From Odoribacter sp. (lineage in GTDB: Bacteria; Bacteroidota; Bacteroidia; Bacteroidales; Muribaculaceae), in assembly GCA_023663145.1 (NCBI GenBank), contig JAMPHZ010000020.1:1-49409 (forward strand): a DNA stretch of 49,409 nucleotides, written 5' to 3'. The notes beneath the pieces are model-generated. The model had not been told where the DNA came from. It did no database searches and saw nothing but the letters and a program-made list of their open reading frames with translations. Shown piece by piece: positions 15,012-24,275 of this stretch. The position numbers and the translations under genes are program-made. Every line of letters begins with the position of its first letter. The stretch's first letter is position 1.

Positions 15012-16610
15012 TTATTTCACAAGCACTTTCGTAACCTTGTTGCCCTGACGACATATATAGATGCCTGTACCGGGATTGGATACCTTCACACCCTGCAGAT
15101 TATAATATTCAACAGGAGCGGCTGAAGTTTCAATATCGAGGATACCACTGGTCTGGCCGACCTTATATGTCGCGGCAGTCTGCACGGCACCATTGGCCAC
15201 AGGAATATAAAAATTTATTGCTGCATCATCGCCTGATTGGAATGTGGTCGTAGTAGTCACGCTGCGCGAGCCAGTCTCGGCATCTCCGGTAAGCGCAAAC
15301 TCATTGTTCTCATTGTTGATGAACACTGAGCCGCCTACTATTCCGACGGGAGCTCCGTCGGGCCATTGGTATTCAGCCTCAACGGTGAGTGTACGGTCTT
15401 CATTGAATGTGATCGTATATGTGAGATCATAACTGTAGGTCTTCTCACCGGCATCAGTAATCTGCGTATATGAGTCAGACACATGGTCGGTGAATTTTGC
15501 TCCGGTGCCGGGTTCAACCGGATCCGGATCAATCGGATCTACAGGAGTGTTGCCGCTTTTGTAGAAATATACATTAGCGATATAACCGCTACCTGAGCCG
15601 TTGCCTTGATCAAACTTTACCTGAAATATGTCAGCGAAGTTCACGTTATCCCAATAAGAGAGAGGCACATCATAGCTGTTCCATTCGCCTACCTTGACAT
15701 CAGAAGCCACATATGCCTTCTCGGCACCCGGACTGATGGGAGTGAAGCCGAATGCTGTAGCGTCAGAAGGGTAGAAATCAACGTGCATGTAGTTGCATGA
15801 AGTAACGTCAATGTGGGACGTCAGTTCCCAACCCAGGTAATTGAAGTTGGTAATAGCGGCAACCGGCGCTCCGTTTTCGGCAGTAAGAGCCTTATAGACG
15901 GTTGACTGTCCCCACCCGCCTATATTGAATCCTGTCACAGGTGTATATGAACCGCAGAGCAATGATATGACATCTTCAGCAGCCTGAGTGGGTACAGGAG
16001 GCACAGGCACAACAGGAGCCTCGATCTCAGGCTTCTCCCATGATTCATTTATGCCGGTGTAAATTATATCGTTGAAATAAACCTTTGTTTCGGCATTGTA
16101 TTTCTCAACCACTACACCCATAACATCACCAAGGCCATTACCTTTGTACTCGTTCCATATTGTGGATATGCGAGGGAACTTATCGGCAACGTCAAGAGAG
16201 ACCTCTACCCAACGGTTAACATCGTTCTCTGTTACGGTAACCACCTGATTCTCTTCAACACCGTTGCCGTCGAGGCGGATTGTAATGTCACAAGTGGTGG
16301 TTGCATAGTACTTGAATGTGAGGGTAGCGGTAGCAAGCGGACCAGTCACTGCGGAACCTTCCACAGCCTGCAGACCGGCGCAGAAGTTTGGACCGGTGGC
16401 CCCTCCCCCCGGTTCATTCGGGTTATATGTGAGGCTCCAGACAGTACCCTCTCCATCTGGATTGGAAGCCTGGGTGTCCTGGATCACGTTCCACCAACTG
16501 TTACAGGCTATATCAGCAGCAAGAGCCCCATTCTGATAGACGACAAAGTCGGCAGCTGACGCTGTTGCGACTGAGGCGGCCAATAACGCAAAAGTAAAGA
16601 TTTTCTTCAT
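15012..16610 (-). CDS. T9SS-exported putative beta-glucan-binding surface protein
   Basis: Start MKKIFTFALLA gives 532 residues with a signal peptide (cut after ASA). An N-terminal beta-sandwich-like module (NSWWNVIQ, GEGTVWSL, ATLTFKYYATT) is followed by a second module (FNIGGWGQST, ITNFNYLGWE, MHVDFYPSDA, VGEWNSYDVPLSYW, IFQVKFDQGN). After a Pro/Asp-rich linker there is a third domain and a T9SS-type tail (EYYNLQGVKV, GTGIYICRQGNK). No glycosidase motif is recognised. The Trp-rich modules and position at the end of the glucan operon suggest carbohydrate binding at the surface. It is a paralogue of the next gene upstream. The locus terminator follows. Confidence 0.6.
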   Translation of the reverse strand: MKKIFTFALLAASVATASAADFVVYQNGALAADIACNSWWNVIQDTQASNPDGEGTVWSLTYNPNEPGGGATGPNFCAGLQAVEGSAVTGPLATATLTFKYYATTTCDITIRLDGNGVEENQVVTVTENDVNRWVEVSLDVADKFPRISTIWNEYKGNGLGDVMGVVVEKYNAETKVYFNDIIYTGINESWEKPEIEAPVVPVPPVPTQAAEDVISLLCGSYTPVTGFNIGGWGQSTVYKALTAENGAPVAAITNFNYLGWELTSHIDVTSCNYMHVDFYPSDATAFGFTPISPGAEKAYVASDVKVGEWNSYDVPLSYWDNVNFADIFQVKFDQGNGSGSGYIANVYFYKSGNTPVDPIDPDPVEPGTGAKFTDHVSDSYTQITDAGEKTYSYDLTYTITFNEDRTLTVEAEYQWPDGAPVGIVGGSVFINNENNEFALTGDAETGSRSVTTTTTFQSGDDAAINFYIPVANGAVQTAATYKVGQTSGILDIETSAAPVEYYNLQGVKVSNPGTGIYICRQGNKVTKVLVK

Positions 16611-16643
16611 TAGAATTTTAATTATATAGATTAAACTGTAAAA

Positions 16644-16673
16644 GCGCCGCAACGCTATATAGCACTGCGGCGC
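16644..16673 (-). terminator. Hairpin between the two paralogous surface-protein genes
   Basis: GCGCCGCA / TGCGGCGC arms (8 bp) enclose the palindrome GCTATATAGC, and on the - strand the hairpin is followed by TTTTACAGTTT. It may be a partial terminator or a processing/stability hairpin that sets the level of the last gene. Confidence 0.5.
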
Positions 16674-16687
16674 CAAAATTTACTTAC

Positions 16688-19687
16688 TTATTTAACAAGA
16701 ACCTTCGAGGCAGTGTTACCCTGACGGCGGATGTAGATGCCGGGGGTAAGATCACCCTGCACACGCGCACCCTGAAGATTGAAGTATTCAACTTCACCAT
16801 CAACGGAGTCAACTGCTACAGAATGTACGCCGCTGGGCTGTTCAAGACCGTAGACGTTCATCTGGCGCACTTTGATACCCCAATCTTTATTGACCGCTTT
16901 CGAGGTCTGAAGAGTTATGTACTGGGCATCATGGCCGTAGCCGGTGTCGACAGTGTGGATGCGGCGGATGGTAGCCCCGGTGTTAGCGCCATCGGTAATA
17001 TTGAATACATAATTACCTGCATCATCGAAGGCGGCGGCGCGCATCGAACCGTTTGATTTGTAGATTACAGGAGCCTCTGAAAGTGTCACGGTGTATTCCA
17101 CAGCCATAGCGCCTTCCCATACTATCTCAACAGCATGGATATTACGCAATGCGCCAAGGTCGTATACAAGGAAATGCTCTTCTGTGGCGGCACAGTTCCA
17201 TACGGCTATAGTGCCTTCATTGCCGTCGAATACTCTTGAAGCGTCATCAACATACTCGTTGGTGTAGAAATCAACACCTTCAAGATCCTTTGAGTCAGCC
17301 GAGCGGTAGCAGATCACCTTGGTTTCGCCTTTGAGTTCGCCGCAAGTGGCAGTGATTGTGGCCTCACCTAATGCAAGAGCGGTAATAGTGTAACCTTCAA
17401 CAACAAAATTCTCAGCAGAGGTGGATACGTTAATATCTGCATCGAACACAAAGTGATTAGCGGCATCGCGGGCTACAACTGCATACACCTCGGTCTGGCC
17501 AACCATGAAGTTCTGCACAGGCACTGCAAATTCAAGTGCGGCAGGCTCTCCTACAACCACGAGGTCATTTGAGTCACCCACATGGTAAGCATCGCCTGAG
17601 AAAGCGATGTTGGTGCTACCACCGTTGTAGACAACGTCGAATGTGAAATAAGCCATACGGTCACCTTCGTCATAGAGATTTGCTCCTGTAGTGTAGGTAG
17701 CTTCTTTCCATGTACCCTGCATCGGGGTATGGTCAGGCTGACCGGGTTGACCGGCCTCGGGGTTGTGCCTTGGGTCTGATACAAGAACGATATTGGGAGC
17801 GACAATACCTACGATTTCTTTGGCACTGCTTATCGACGCTGAGGCAGTTAGAGACTTATCTTCGTTATAAACAACCTCTACCGAAATACTTACGGGAAGC
17901 TGGCGGCGCATTGACTCATCCTCTCCCACATAGTATGCGTTGTTGATGTATCCATCGGCTATGCCATACCAATGAGAGGGAACGAATGTGCTTGAAGGAG
18001 TCTTGAACGAAACCTCCACCTCATTGGACTCATAATCAACGTTGTCAATGGTTGCGACAGCCTTGAGAGTGTAAGTATAGCCGGTACTTTCATTAAGATC
18101 ACTGAGCACGACGGGATTTCCCTCGGCAGCCTCACCATTGAGAAGAATGGTTACGGGAACGCCGTCAAAGTGGCTTGTAGCACGCAGTGTATACGCGATT
18201 TCAGCAGTGGTAAACGAGATATTGCAGGCCTCGGCCGAGAGAGTCAGGCGAGGTGTTTTTTCAGGGGCCTCATTCGATGCACCGAATACATAGTCATTAA
18301 CAAAATGCTGAAGCAGCCCCTCGGCATATGGGAAATTGATTTCAATAGTGGGGATGGCTTCTTTAAGATTGAATATCAAAGTGGATTTACCGGTAGCTAT
18401 ATCGCCATCTTTGGTGAAATGCACCCATTCATCGCCGCCATTCTTTACCACATGAGCCTGGAACACTGCAGCAGGCAAATCCGCACCTTCGTTAAACTCA
18501 ACCTCGAAACCGAGAGTGCCGTCTTCATTGGCAGTGAAGACATAGTCCATGTCAACATAGAAGTCCTTCTGATACTCACCACCCACGTGGTAGGTGCCGG
18601 TCACATTGCCATACCATTTTGCGCCGTATTCCCAAGTGGGTTCAACAATGTTGTCATCATGATAGAAATACACGTTGGCTATATAGCCTTTGCCGCCATT
18701 TCCTTGATCAAACTTTATCTGGAAAAGGTTGGAGAAGTCGACGTTATCCCAATGTGATAATGGCACATCGTAACTGTTCCATTCGCCTACCTTGACTTCA
18801 GGTGCAATATAAGGTTTCTCAGCTCCCGGACTGATGGGTGTGAAGCCGAACGGGGTCGCGGTCTCAGCATAGAAATCAACGTGCATCATATTGCATGAAG
18901 TCACATCAATATTGGGATATTGCCACCCGAGATAATTGAAATTGGAAATATAAGCGACCGTAGCTCCGCTTTCCGATGTGCGGGTAGAGTATTGGGTTGA
19001 CTCACCCCAGCCGCCGTTTGATGTTGAAAAACTTACCGCAGGAGTATAAGCATTACTGAAGAGAGAAATAACACTTTGAGCATCGTGTGTAGGTACCGGA
19101 GGCTCGGGAGCATACTGCTGAGCAGGTTTGGTCCATGATTCATCAATATTGGTGTAGATCACATCATCGATGTACACTTTAGACTCCATAGTGTACTGTT
19201 CTACAATTATACCGATCAGGTCGGCCACACCCTCACCTTCATAGTTAAGCCAAGCGTTTGACACTGCAGGGAATGCGTCGACAACAGAGTATGACACAGT
19301 CTTCCATTGGTTGACGGCGGTCTCTGTCACATCAAATGCCTGCTTTTCCACAACACCGCCGGCATCAATCTGGAAGACGATATGGCAGGGAGTAGTGGCA
19401 TAATATTTAAACGATACATTGGCTTTGGCAAGTGTTCCGGGAACATTTGATCCTGATACTGTCTGGATACCTCCGCAGAAGTTTCCGGAATTTTCAGCCA
19501 TAGGTGCGAGAGACCAAACCTTACCCTCGCCCGAGGGGTTTTCGGCGGTCAAGGTCTGTTCAACATTCCACCATGGATTGAGGCTCGCGCCTTCACACAT
19601 GGTGCCGTTGCTGTAGACCTGAAAATCGGCAGCCGATGCAGAGGCGCAAGCCGCTGCCATGAGAGCCGACATCAACAATTTCTTCAT
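16688..19687 (-). CDS. Large T9SS-exported putative glucan-binding protein with discoidin-like domain
   Basis: 999 residues with a signal peptide (cut after ASA). The first ~330 residues repeat both N-terminal modules of the neighbouring 532-residue protein (NPWWNVEQ, GEGKVWSL, then GGWGESTQY, ISNFNYLGW, MHVDFYAETA, VGEWNSYDVPLSHW, LFQIKFDQGN). The middle contains several all-beta modules, including a fibronectin-like one (EACNISFTTAEIAYTL). Near the C-terminus is an F5/8-type (discoidin) module (NEYVDDASRVFDGNEGTIAVW, LVYDLGALRNIHAVEI). The tail EYFNLQGARV..GIYIRRQGNT is a T9SS sorting signal. No catalytic motif is recognised. It is likely a multi-module surface adhesin for the glucan. Confidence 0.6.
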   Translation of the reverse strand: MKKLLMSALMAAACASASAADFQVYSNGTMCEGASLNPWWNVEQTLTAENPSGEGKVWSLAPMAENSGNFCGGIQTVSGSNVPGTLAKANVSFKYYATTPCHIVFQIDAGGVVEKQAFDVTETAVNQWKTVSYSVVDAFPAVSNAWLNYEGEGVADLIGIIVEQYTMESKVYIDDVIYTNIDESWTKPAQQYAPEPPVPTHDAQSVISLFSNAYTPAVSFSTSNGGWGESTQYSTRTSESGATVAYISNFNYLGWQYPNIDVTSCNMMHVDFYAETATPFGFTPISPGAEKPYIAPEVKVGEWNSYDVPLSHWDNVDFSNLFQIKFDQGNGGKGYIANVYFYHDDNIVEPTWEYGAKWYGNVTGTYHVGGEYQKDFYVDMDYVFTANEDGTLGFEVEFNEGADLPAAVFQAHVVKNGGDEWVHFTKDGDIATGKSTLIFNLKEAIPTIEINFPYAEGLLQHFVNDYVFGASNEAPEKTPRLTLSAEACNISFTTAEIAYTLRATSHFDGVPVTILLNGEAAEGNPVVLSDLNESTGYTYTLKAVATIDNVDYESNEVEVSFKTPSSTFVPSHWYGIADGYINNAYYVGEDESMRRQLPVSISVEVVYNEDKSLTASASISSAKEIVGIVAPNIVLVSDPRHNPEAGQPGQPDHTPMQGTWKEATYTTGANLYDEGDRMAYFTFDVVYNGGSTNIAFSGDAYHVGDSNDLVVVGEPAALEFAVPVQNFMVGQTEVYAVVARDAANHFVFDADINVSTSAENFVVEGYTITALALGEATITATCGELKGETKVICYRSADSKDLEGVDFYTNEYVDDASRVFDGNEGTIAVWNCAATEEHFLVYDLGALRNIHAVEIVWEGAMAVEYTVTLSEAPVIYKSNGSMRAAAFDDAGNYVFNITDGANTGATIRRIHTVDTGYGHDAQYITLQTSKAVNKDWGIKVRQMNVYGLEQPSGVHSVAVDSVDGEVEYFNLQGARVQGDLTPGIYIRRQGNTASKVLVK

Positions 19688-19726
19688 AGTCTAATGTTTT
19701 TTGGTTATTATTGGGTTAATTATTTG

Positions 19727-21169
19727 TTATCTGATTATAAACTTCTTGTGATTGCGGATATAAATACCGGGAGCAAGAGGTTTTGAGGCCATGCGGCCGT
19801 CAATGGTATATACCGGAGCATCAGGATCGTCGTCATAGCCGGCATCAACAGTCACATTTTCCACACCGGCACGCGACTTGAGTGTGATATCGCTTATGCG
19901 CAGACCACTGGGTTGGAAGGGGCGGGTATCCATTATGCGCAGGGTAATTTTTCCGGCCGGAAGTGTTATGGGGAACTGACGGCTCTCATAAGACGTATCA
20001 TTACCCGGGAGAGTGAATGTTGTTGCGGGACACAGTTCGGTAAGTTCCTCCCCATTAACAATGGATATGGAAATAGATGGGTCGAAACGCACCGGCTCGC
20101 CCTGTCCTGTGACACGCATCTCAAGATTATATTCACCGGCCTCGGCCACATCAAACTGATATTCGAGCCATGCACCGGCACTGAACCGTGAAATCTCGAT
20201 AGGCAGAGGCGCCTGAGGGTCGTTACCCGGCGCGAGTGCCACCTGATTCTGTGCGATATACTCCGTGGCCGGCACCACAGTGCCCACTCCATGCCACACC
20301 TCAGGATTGAAGTCACTCATGTATGTGTACACATATCCCTGGGGGGAAAGATGTTTTTCACCAAGGCCGTTTTCCTGCACTATCAGCGCGTAGCATGGCG
20401 ATGAGAGTGTCTCTGTATTAATATGGCGACCTATGGGCTTGAACCATGCGTAGCGATAGATCCACTCGGTCTTCTCAAGCCACTCGACAGTCTCTACCAT
20501 TGAAGCTATCTGCACCTCCGGTTCCACACGCGAATTGGCCTGACCCTCGTTGGGCCAATAACAGAACTCTGTTACCCACACAGGTTTACCATAACGGTTA
20601 TGAAACTCGGTGGCAAGTGTTTTCATGACGCCGAGGCCACCGTAATTATGTATCGCTACGAAGTCGAATGCATCTTTGCCCACTATCGCTACAAACTCAT
20701 CCATCCATTTTGACGGCTGCTGATAAGGGGCATTGGGCGAGTAGTTCATGGCCGGAGCCACAAGTTGCAGATTCAGTTCCTTTGCCAACGCCTGTACTTG
20801 TGGCCAAAGGGCGGCGGCAGCGGCCGGAGTCATGTTGGACTGAGCGGTAAAGTTGGGTTCATTAAAACCAAGCAGGTACTTACACGAAGGATGTGACTTC
20901 ACATATTCACGTATATTGTCGGGATTGTAATTTCCGTTCCACACCATGGGCACGAAGTCATACTCATCAAATTCAATTACTTCATTCTGGTATCCCTTGG
21001 AAGGTGTATTACCCCAATTGTAATACCAGCTCACCCCGGGTGAGAGGATGGTCATCTGATTACGGATCGAGAACTGATTCTCGCCCACTCCGCGCTTGAA
21101 GCTGCGGGCTTCGGTGCCGGTGGCGGCCATGGCTGCCATGAGCAGGAATATGAGTGTTTTTTTCATCAT
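19727..21169 (-). CDS. GH128 family endo-beta-1,3-glucanase with CBM-like domain
   Basis: GH128 enzymes cut internal beta-1,3-glucan bonds. With the start at MMKKTL (ATG overlapping the GH3 stop as ATGA) the protein has 480 residues and a signal peptide. The TIM-barrel shows ILSPGVSWYYNWG, LLGFNEPNF with the likely acid/base Glu104, and PVWVTEFCYWPNEGQ with nucleophile Glu201. Residues about 300-430 look like a CBM6-type beta-sandwich (FSAGAWLEYQFDVAEAGEYNLEMRV written in two parts: FSAGAWLEYQF, AGEYNLEMRV). The end (YTIDGRMAS, APGIYIRN) is a shortened T9SS-like tail. It fits the Asl1/Glyco_hydro_cc signature and the other glucanases of the locus. Confidence 0.85.
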   Translation of the reverse strand: MMKKTLIFLLMAAMAATGTEARSFKRGVGENQFSIRNQMTILSPGVSWYYNWGNTPSKGYQNEVIEFDEYDFVPMVWNGNYNPDNIREYVKSHPSCKYLLGFNEPNFTAQSNMTPAAAAALWPQVQALAKELNLQLVAPAMNYSPNAPYQQPSKWMDEFVAIVGKDAFDFVAIHNYGGLGVMKTLATEFHNRYGKPVWVTEFCYWPNEGQANSRVEPEVQIASMVETVEWLEKTEWIYRYAWFKPIGRHINTETLSSPCYALIVQENGLGEKHLSPQGYVYTYMSDFNPEVWHGVGTVVPATEYIAQNQVALAPGNDPQAPLPIEISRFSAGAWLEYQFDVAEAGEYNLEMRVTGQGEPVRFDPSISISIVNGEELTELCPATTFTLPGNDTSYESRQFPITLPAGKITLRIMDTRPFQPSGLRISDITLKSRAGVENVTVDAGYDDDPDAPVYTIDGRMASKPLAPGIYIRNHKKFIIR

Positions 21170-23379
21170 TCGGTAATTGTGAGGATAACAGGAGATTTGG
21201 TGCAGGCCGACGAATTGTCGACCCATATATTGAACTCTCCGGGTTCAACTACATACTGCCCATTAAGGTCGTGATAGCCAAGCTGTGAGGCAGGGAGAGT
21301 GAAAGTGATGTCGCGCGATGCACCGGGAGCGAGCGTGAATTTCTCAAAGGCCTTGAGTTCCTTGAGCGGTCGCGCAAGTGAACCTACCATATCGCGTACA
21401 TATAACTGGGCCACGTCTGACCCTTCCACCGAGCCGGTATTGGTAACGGTAACTGTCACAGTAACTGATCCGTCTGTATCCATTGACGATGCGCTCAGCA
21501 CAGGCATACCATAATCAAATGTAGTATATGACAGGCCGTATCCGAAGGGGAAGAGCGGCTCATATCCTGCATCAAGATAGAAAGAGGTGCAACCGGTGGA
21601 AGTCTGACCTGCCTCAAGAGGAATCTCATCAATCAATGTCATCTGCTCAACGGGACGTCCGGTATTCTTACGGGCATAATACAACGGCTCCTGACCCACC
21701 ATACGGGGCATTGAAACCGGCAGTTTGCCACCGGGGACAACCTTACCGGCAAGCACATTGGCCAAAGCCGGACCTCCCATCGTTCCGGGATGGAAAGAAT
21801 AGACAAGCGCGGCGCTTAGCTCAGCCTCCTCAGGCAGAGTAAGAGGGCGCCCTGCCATCACAACGGTGACAACAGGTTTGCCGGTGGCAGCAAGGCGGCG
21901 CAGGTATTCGGTCTGGGCTCCCGGAAGAGATATGTCGGCTCGCGAGTGCGCTTCACCGGACAATACAGCTTCTTCACCGGCGAAATACAGAATAACATCG
22001 GCCCCACCGGCTGCAGCGATAGCCGCGTCAAAACCGGCCGTGTCATTTGAGCGGGAATACTCAAGACCGGAAACGTACACCACACGGTCACCGTACATCT
22101 CGCGCAATGCTGTAAGCGGAGTTACAGTTTTCTCTTTTAACATATCAAACGACCATGTACCGTTCTGGTCATGCTGTGCATCGGCCATAGGACCGGTGAC
22201 AAGTATCCGGCCTGTACCACTCAGCGGCAGCACTCCATTGTTGGTAAGCAGGATTGTTGCCTCTTCAGCTGCCACACGGGCAGCCTCGAGAGCCTCTGCT
22301 GAATAAAAATCATTAGCAGTGGTCATGTCGACATAAGGATTGTCGAACAGGCCAAGGCGGAATTTCAGTCTAAGTACATTGCGCACAAGATTGTCAAGAG
22401 TCTCGGCCGACACCTCGCCTGATTCAACGAGGGATGCGAGATTGGGCAGGTAAGCATGGCCTTCCATATCCATGTCGACACCGGCATTGGCCGCGAGGCG
22501 CGCCGCATCGCGGCGATCGGCACACACGCCGTGGTTAATCATTTCAGAAATTGAATTCCAGTCGCTAACCATGAGGCCATCAAATTCCCATTGATCACGA
22601 AGGACATCCTGAAGAAGATATTTGTTACCCGAAGAAGGCACGCCGTTGATGTCGTTGAACGAGCACATGAATGTAGCAGCTCCGGCATCCACACCGGCCT
22701 TGAAAGGCGGGAGATATACATCGTGAAGCAGCGACATAGGCACCCATGTCGTGTTATAGTCACGGCCACCCTCGGCGGCTCCGTAACATGCAAAGTGTTT
22801 TACACATGCGGCCATGGTGCCCTGTGCGGCAAGGTCATCGCCCTGGTAGCCTTTTACGGCAGCTGCACCCATAGCTGATGTAAGCACTGGGTCCTCGCCA
22901 TAACCTTCGGCGATTCGGCCCCAACGGGCGTCGCGGGCGATGTCAACCATCGGAGAGAAAGTCCATCTCACGCCGGTTGAGGCGGCCTCGCGGGCGGCTA
23001 TACGGCTGCCTTTTTCAACAAGAGCCGGATTCCAGGTAGCACCTTGGCCCAAAGGTATTGGGAAAATGGTGCGGAAACCATGGATTACATCGCGGGCAAA
23101 AATCACAGGAATACCAAGACGCGAGTTTTCTATGGCTATATGCTGCAGGGCATTGACCGTCTCGGGATCGACTTCATTAAGTATCGAACCCACTTCGCCA
23201 TTCTTTATTCCGTCAACCATATAATCGGCAAGACCGGCACCTGAGAATTGGTTGAGCTGTCCCACTTTCTCGGCAGTGGTCATGAGTGCCAGCAGAGAGT
23301 CTACCCGGACATCAACCGGGGTAGATGCTGCGGCAGAGGCAGCTGTGAGTGCTGCGGCTATGAGAGCTGTAAATTTCAT
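21166..23379 (-). CDS. bglX: GH3 family beta-glucosidase
   Basis: Exo-acting enzyme that releases glucose from the non-reducing ends of beta-glucan oligosaccharides, most likely in the periplasm. The 737-residue protein has a signal peptide (cut near ASA). It has the GH3 N-terminal barrel (GRIAEGYGEDP, CVKHFACYG) with nucleophile Asp273 in FDGLMVSDWNSI, the alpha/beta domain (ATILLTNNGVLPL, ADVILYFAGEEAVLSGE) and the fibronectin-like C-terminal domain (VTVTNTGSVEGSDVAQLYV). No T9SS tail is present, in contrast to several neighbours. It overlaps by 4 bases with both the GH16 gene before it and the GH128 gene after it. The bglX name reflects family similarity only. Confidence 0.93.
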   Translation of the reverse strand: MKFTALIAAALTAASAAASTPVDVRVDSLLALMTTAEKVGQLNQFSGAGLADYMVDGIKNGEVGSILNEVDPETVNALQHIAIENSRLGIPVIFARDVIHGFRTIFPIPLGQGATWNPALVEKGSRIAAREAASTGVRWTFSPMVDIARDARWGRIAEGYGEDPVLTSAMGAAAVKGYQGDDLAAQGTMAACVKHFACYGAAEGGRDYNTTWVPMSLLHDVYLPPFKAGVDAGAATFMCSFNDINGVPSSGNKYLLQDVLRDQWEFDGLMVSDWNSISEMINHGVCADRRDAARLAANAGVDMDMEGHAYLPNLASLVESGEVSAETLDNLVRNVLRLKFRLGLFDNPYVDMTTANDFYSAEALEAARVAAEEATILLTNNGVLPLSGTGRILVTGPMADAQHDQNGTWSFDMLKEKTVTPLTALREMYGDRVVYVSGLEYSRSNDTAGFDAAIAAAGGADVILYFAGEEAVLSGEAHSRADISLPGAQTEYLRRLAATGKPVVTVVMAGRPLTLPEEAELSAALVYSFHPGTMGGPALANVLAGKVVPGGKLPVSMPRMVGQEPLYYARKNTGRPVEQMTLIDEIPLEAGQTSTGCTSFYLDAGYEPLFPFGYGLSYTTFDYGMPVLSASSMDTDGSVTVTVTVTNTGSVEGSDVAQLYVRDMVGSLARPLKELKAFEKFTLAPGASRDITFTLPASQLGYHDLNGQYVVEPGEFNIWVDNSSACTKSPVILTITE

Positions 23380-24275
23380 CTTTCAGTTATTAATTGGTTA
23401 GAGGGGCGGTAAATTCTGATATAATCGACATACATGGAGGCTGAGGCTCCAGCGGCTTTGAGAGCTGATATTTCATCGGGATCATGGATACCGGTAAAAT
23501 CACCGCCTACGGCGAGATTCACCAACAGGAACAAGGGTTTGTGGAAGAAGAAACCCGGGTGCTCCCTATCTGTTGTAGCGGTAGTGGCTACGGTGAGATA
23601 TGGTTCCTCAATATCATCGACATACATGTAGATGTTGTCAGGTGTCCACCAGAGATAGAAACTGTGGTATTTTCCGTCTTGCAACGAATAGGGAGTCCTT
23701 GAGGCTCCCACTTTCTGGATGTGGGTGTTCTCTCCGAAGTGAATCGCTCCGTTGAACAGATGTTCCTGCTCGCCGGCGGCAATGCCGTCGGCATGTCCCA
23801 TCTCAAGCAGATCTACTTCTCCGCACATTGGCCAACCTATAGCTTGCAGATCATCTCCCATGAACCACACTGCCGGCCAAAGGCCATCGGCAGTGGCGGG
23901 TAATTTAACACGAGCCTCGACAAGGCCGTATGTAAAAGCAAACTTACCGTTGGTATTTAGGCGACCCGACGTAAAACCACGGTTTCCATACTGTTCACGA
24001 CGCGCTGTAATAACAAGATTGCCATCTGCTACCTGCACATTGCGAGGTGAATCAATATAATGTTGGAGCTCATGATTACCACAGCCAGAACCATTCACCT
24101 CGACATTCCAGACATCACGGTTGAGTGAATCTCCGTCAAACTCATCGCTCCATACCATCTCAAGATCTGATGTCAGACCATGGAAAGGGCGGGCGGGCGG
24201 ACATACTGCATCAACGGCACATACCGATGCCGCAATGCACAACACGATTGATCCTATATACTTATTGAACATCAT
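23376..24275 (-). CDS. GH16 family endo-beta-1,3-glucanase (laminarinase type), short form
   Basis: The 299-residue protein has a signal-like N-terminus and one GH16 beta-jelly-roll: MVWSDEFDGDSLNRDVWNVE, NHELQHYIDSPRNV, LVITARREQY, FTSGRLNT, GLWPAVWFMGDD. The catalytic motif is GEVDLLEMG with Glu153, Asp155 and Glu158. It ends right after the jelly-roll (MYVDYIRIYR) without a T9SS tail, so it is probably periplasmic or held otherwise. A Cys at residue 25 has poor lipobox context. It overlaps the next GH16 gene upstream and the GH3 gene downstream by 4 bases each. Confidence 0.92.
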   Translation of the reverse strand: MMFNKYIGSIVLCIAASVCAVDAVCPPARPFHGLTSDLEMVWSDEFDGDSLNRDVWNVEVNGSGCGNHELQHYIDSPRNVQVADGNLVITARREQYGNRGFTSGRLNTNGKFAFTYGLVEARVKLPATADGLWPAVWFMGDDLQAIGWPMCGEVDLLEMGHADGIAAGEQEHLFNGAIHFGENTHIQKVGASRTPYSLQDGKYHSFYLWWTPDNIYMYVDDIEEPYLTVATTATTDREHPGFFFHKPLFLLVNLAVGGDFTGIHDPDEISALKAAGASASMYVDYIRIYRPSNQLITER

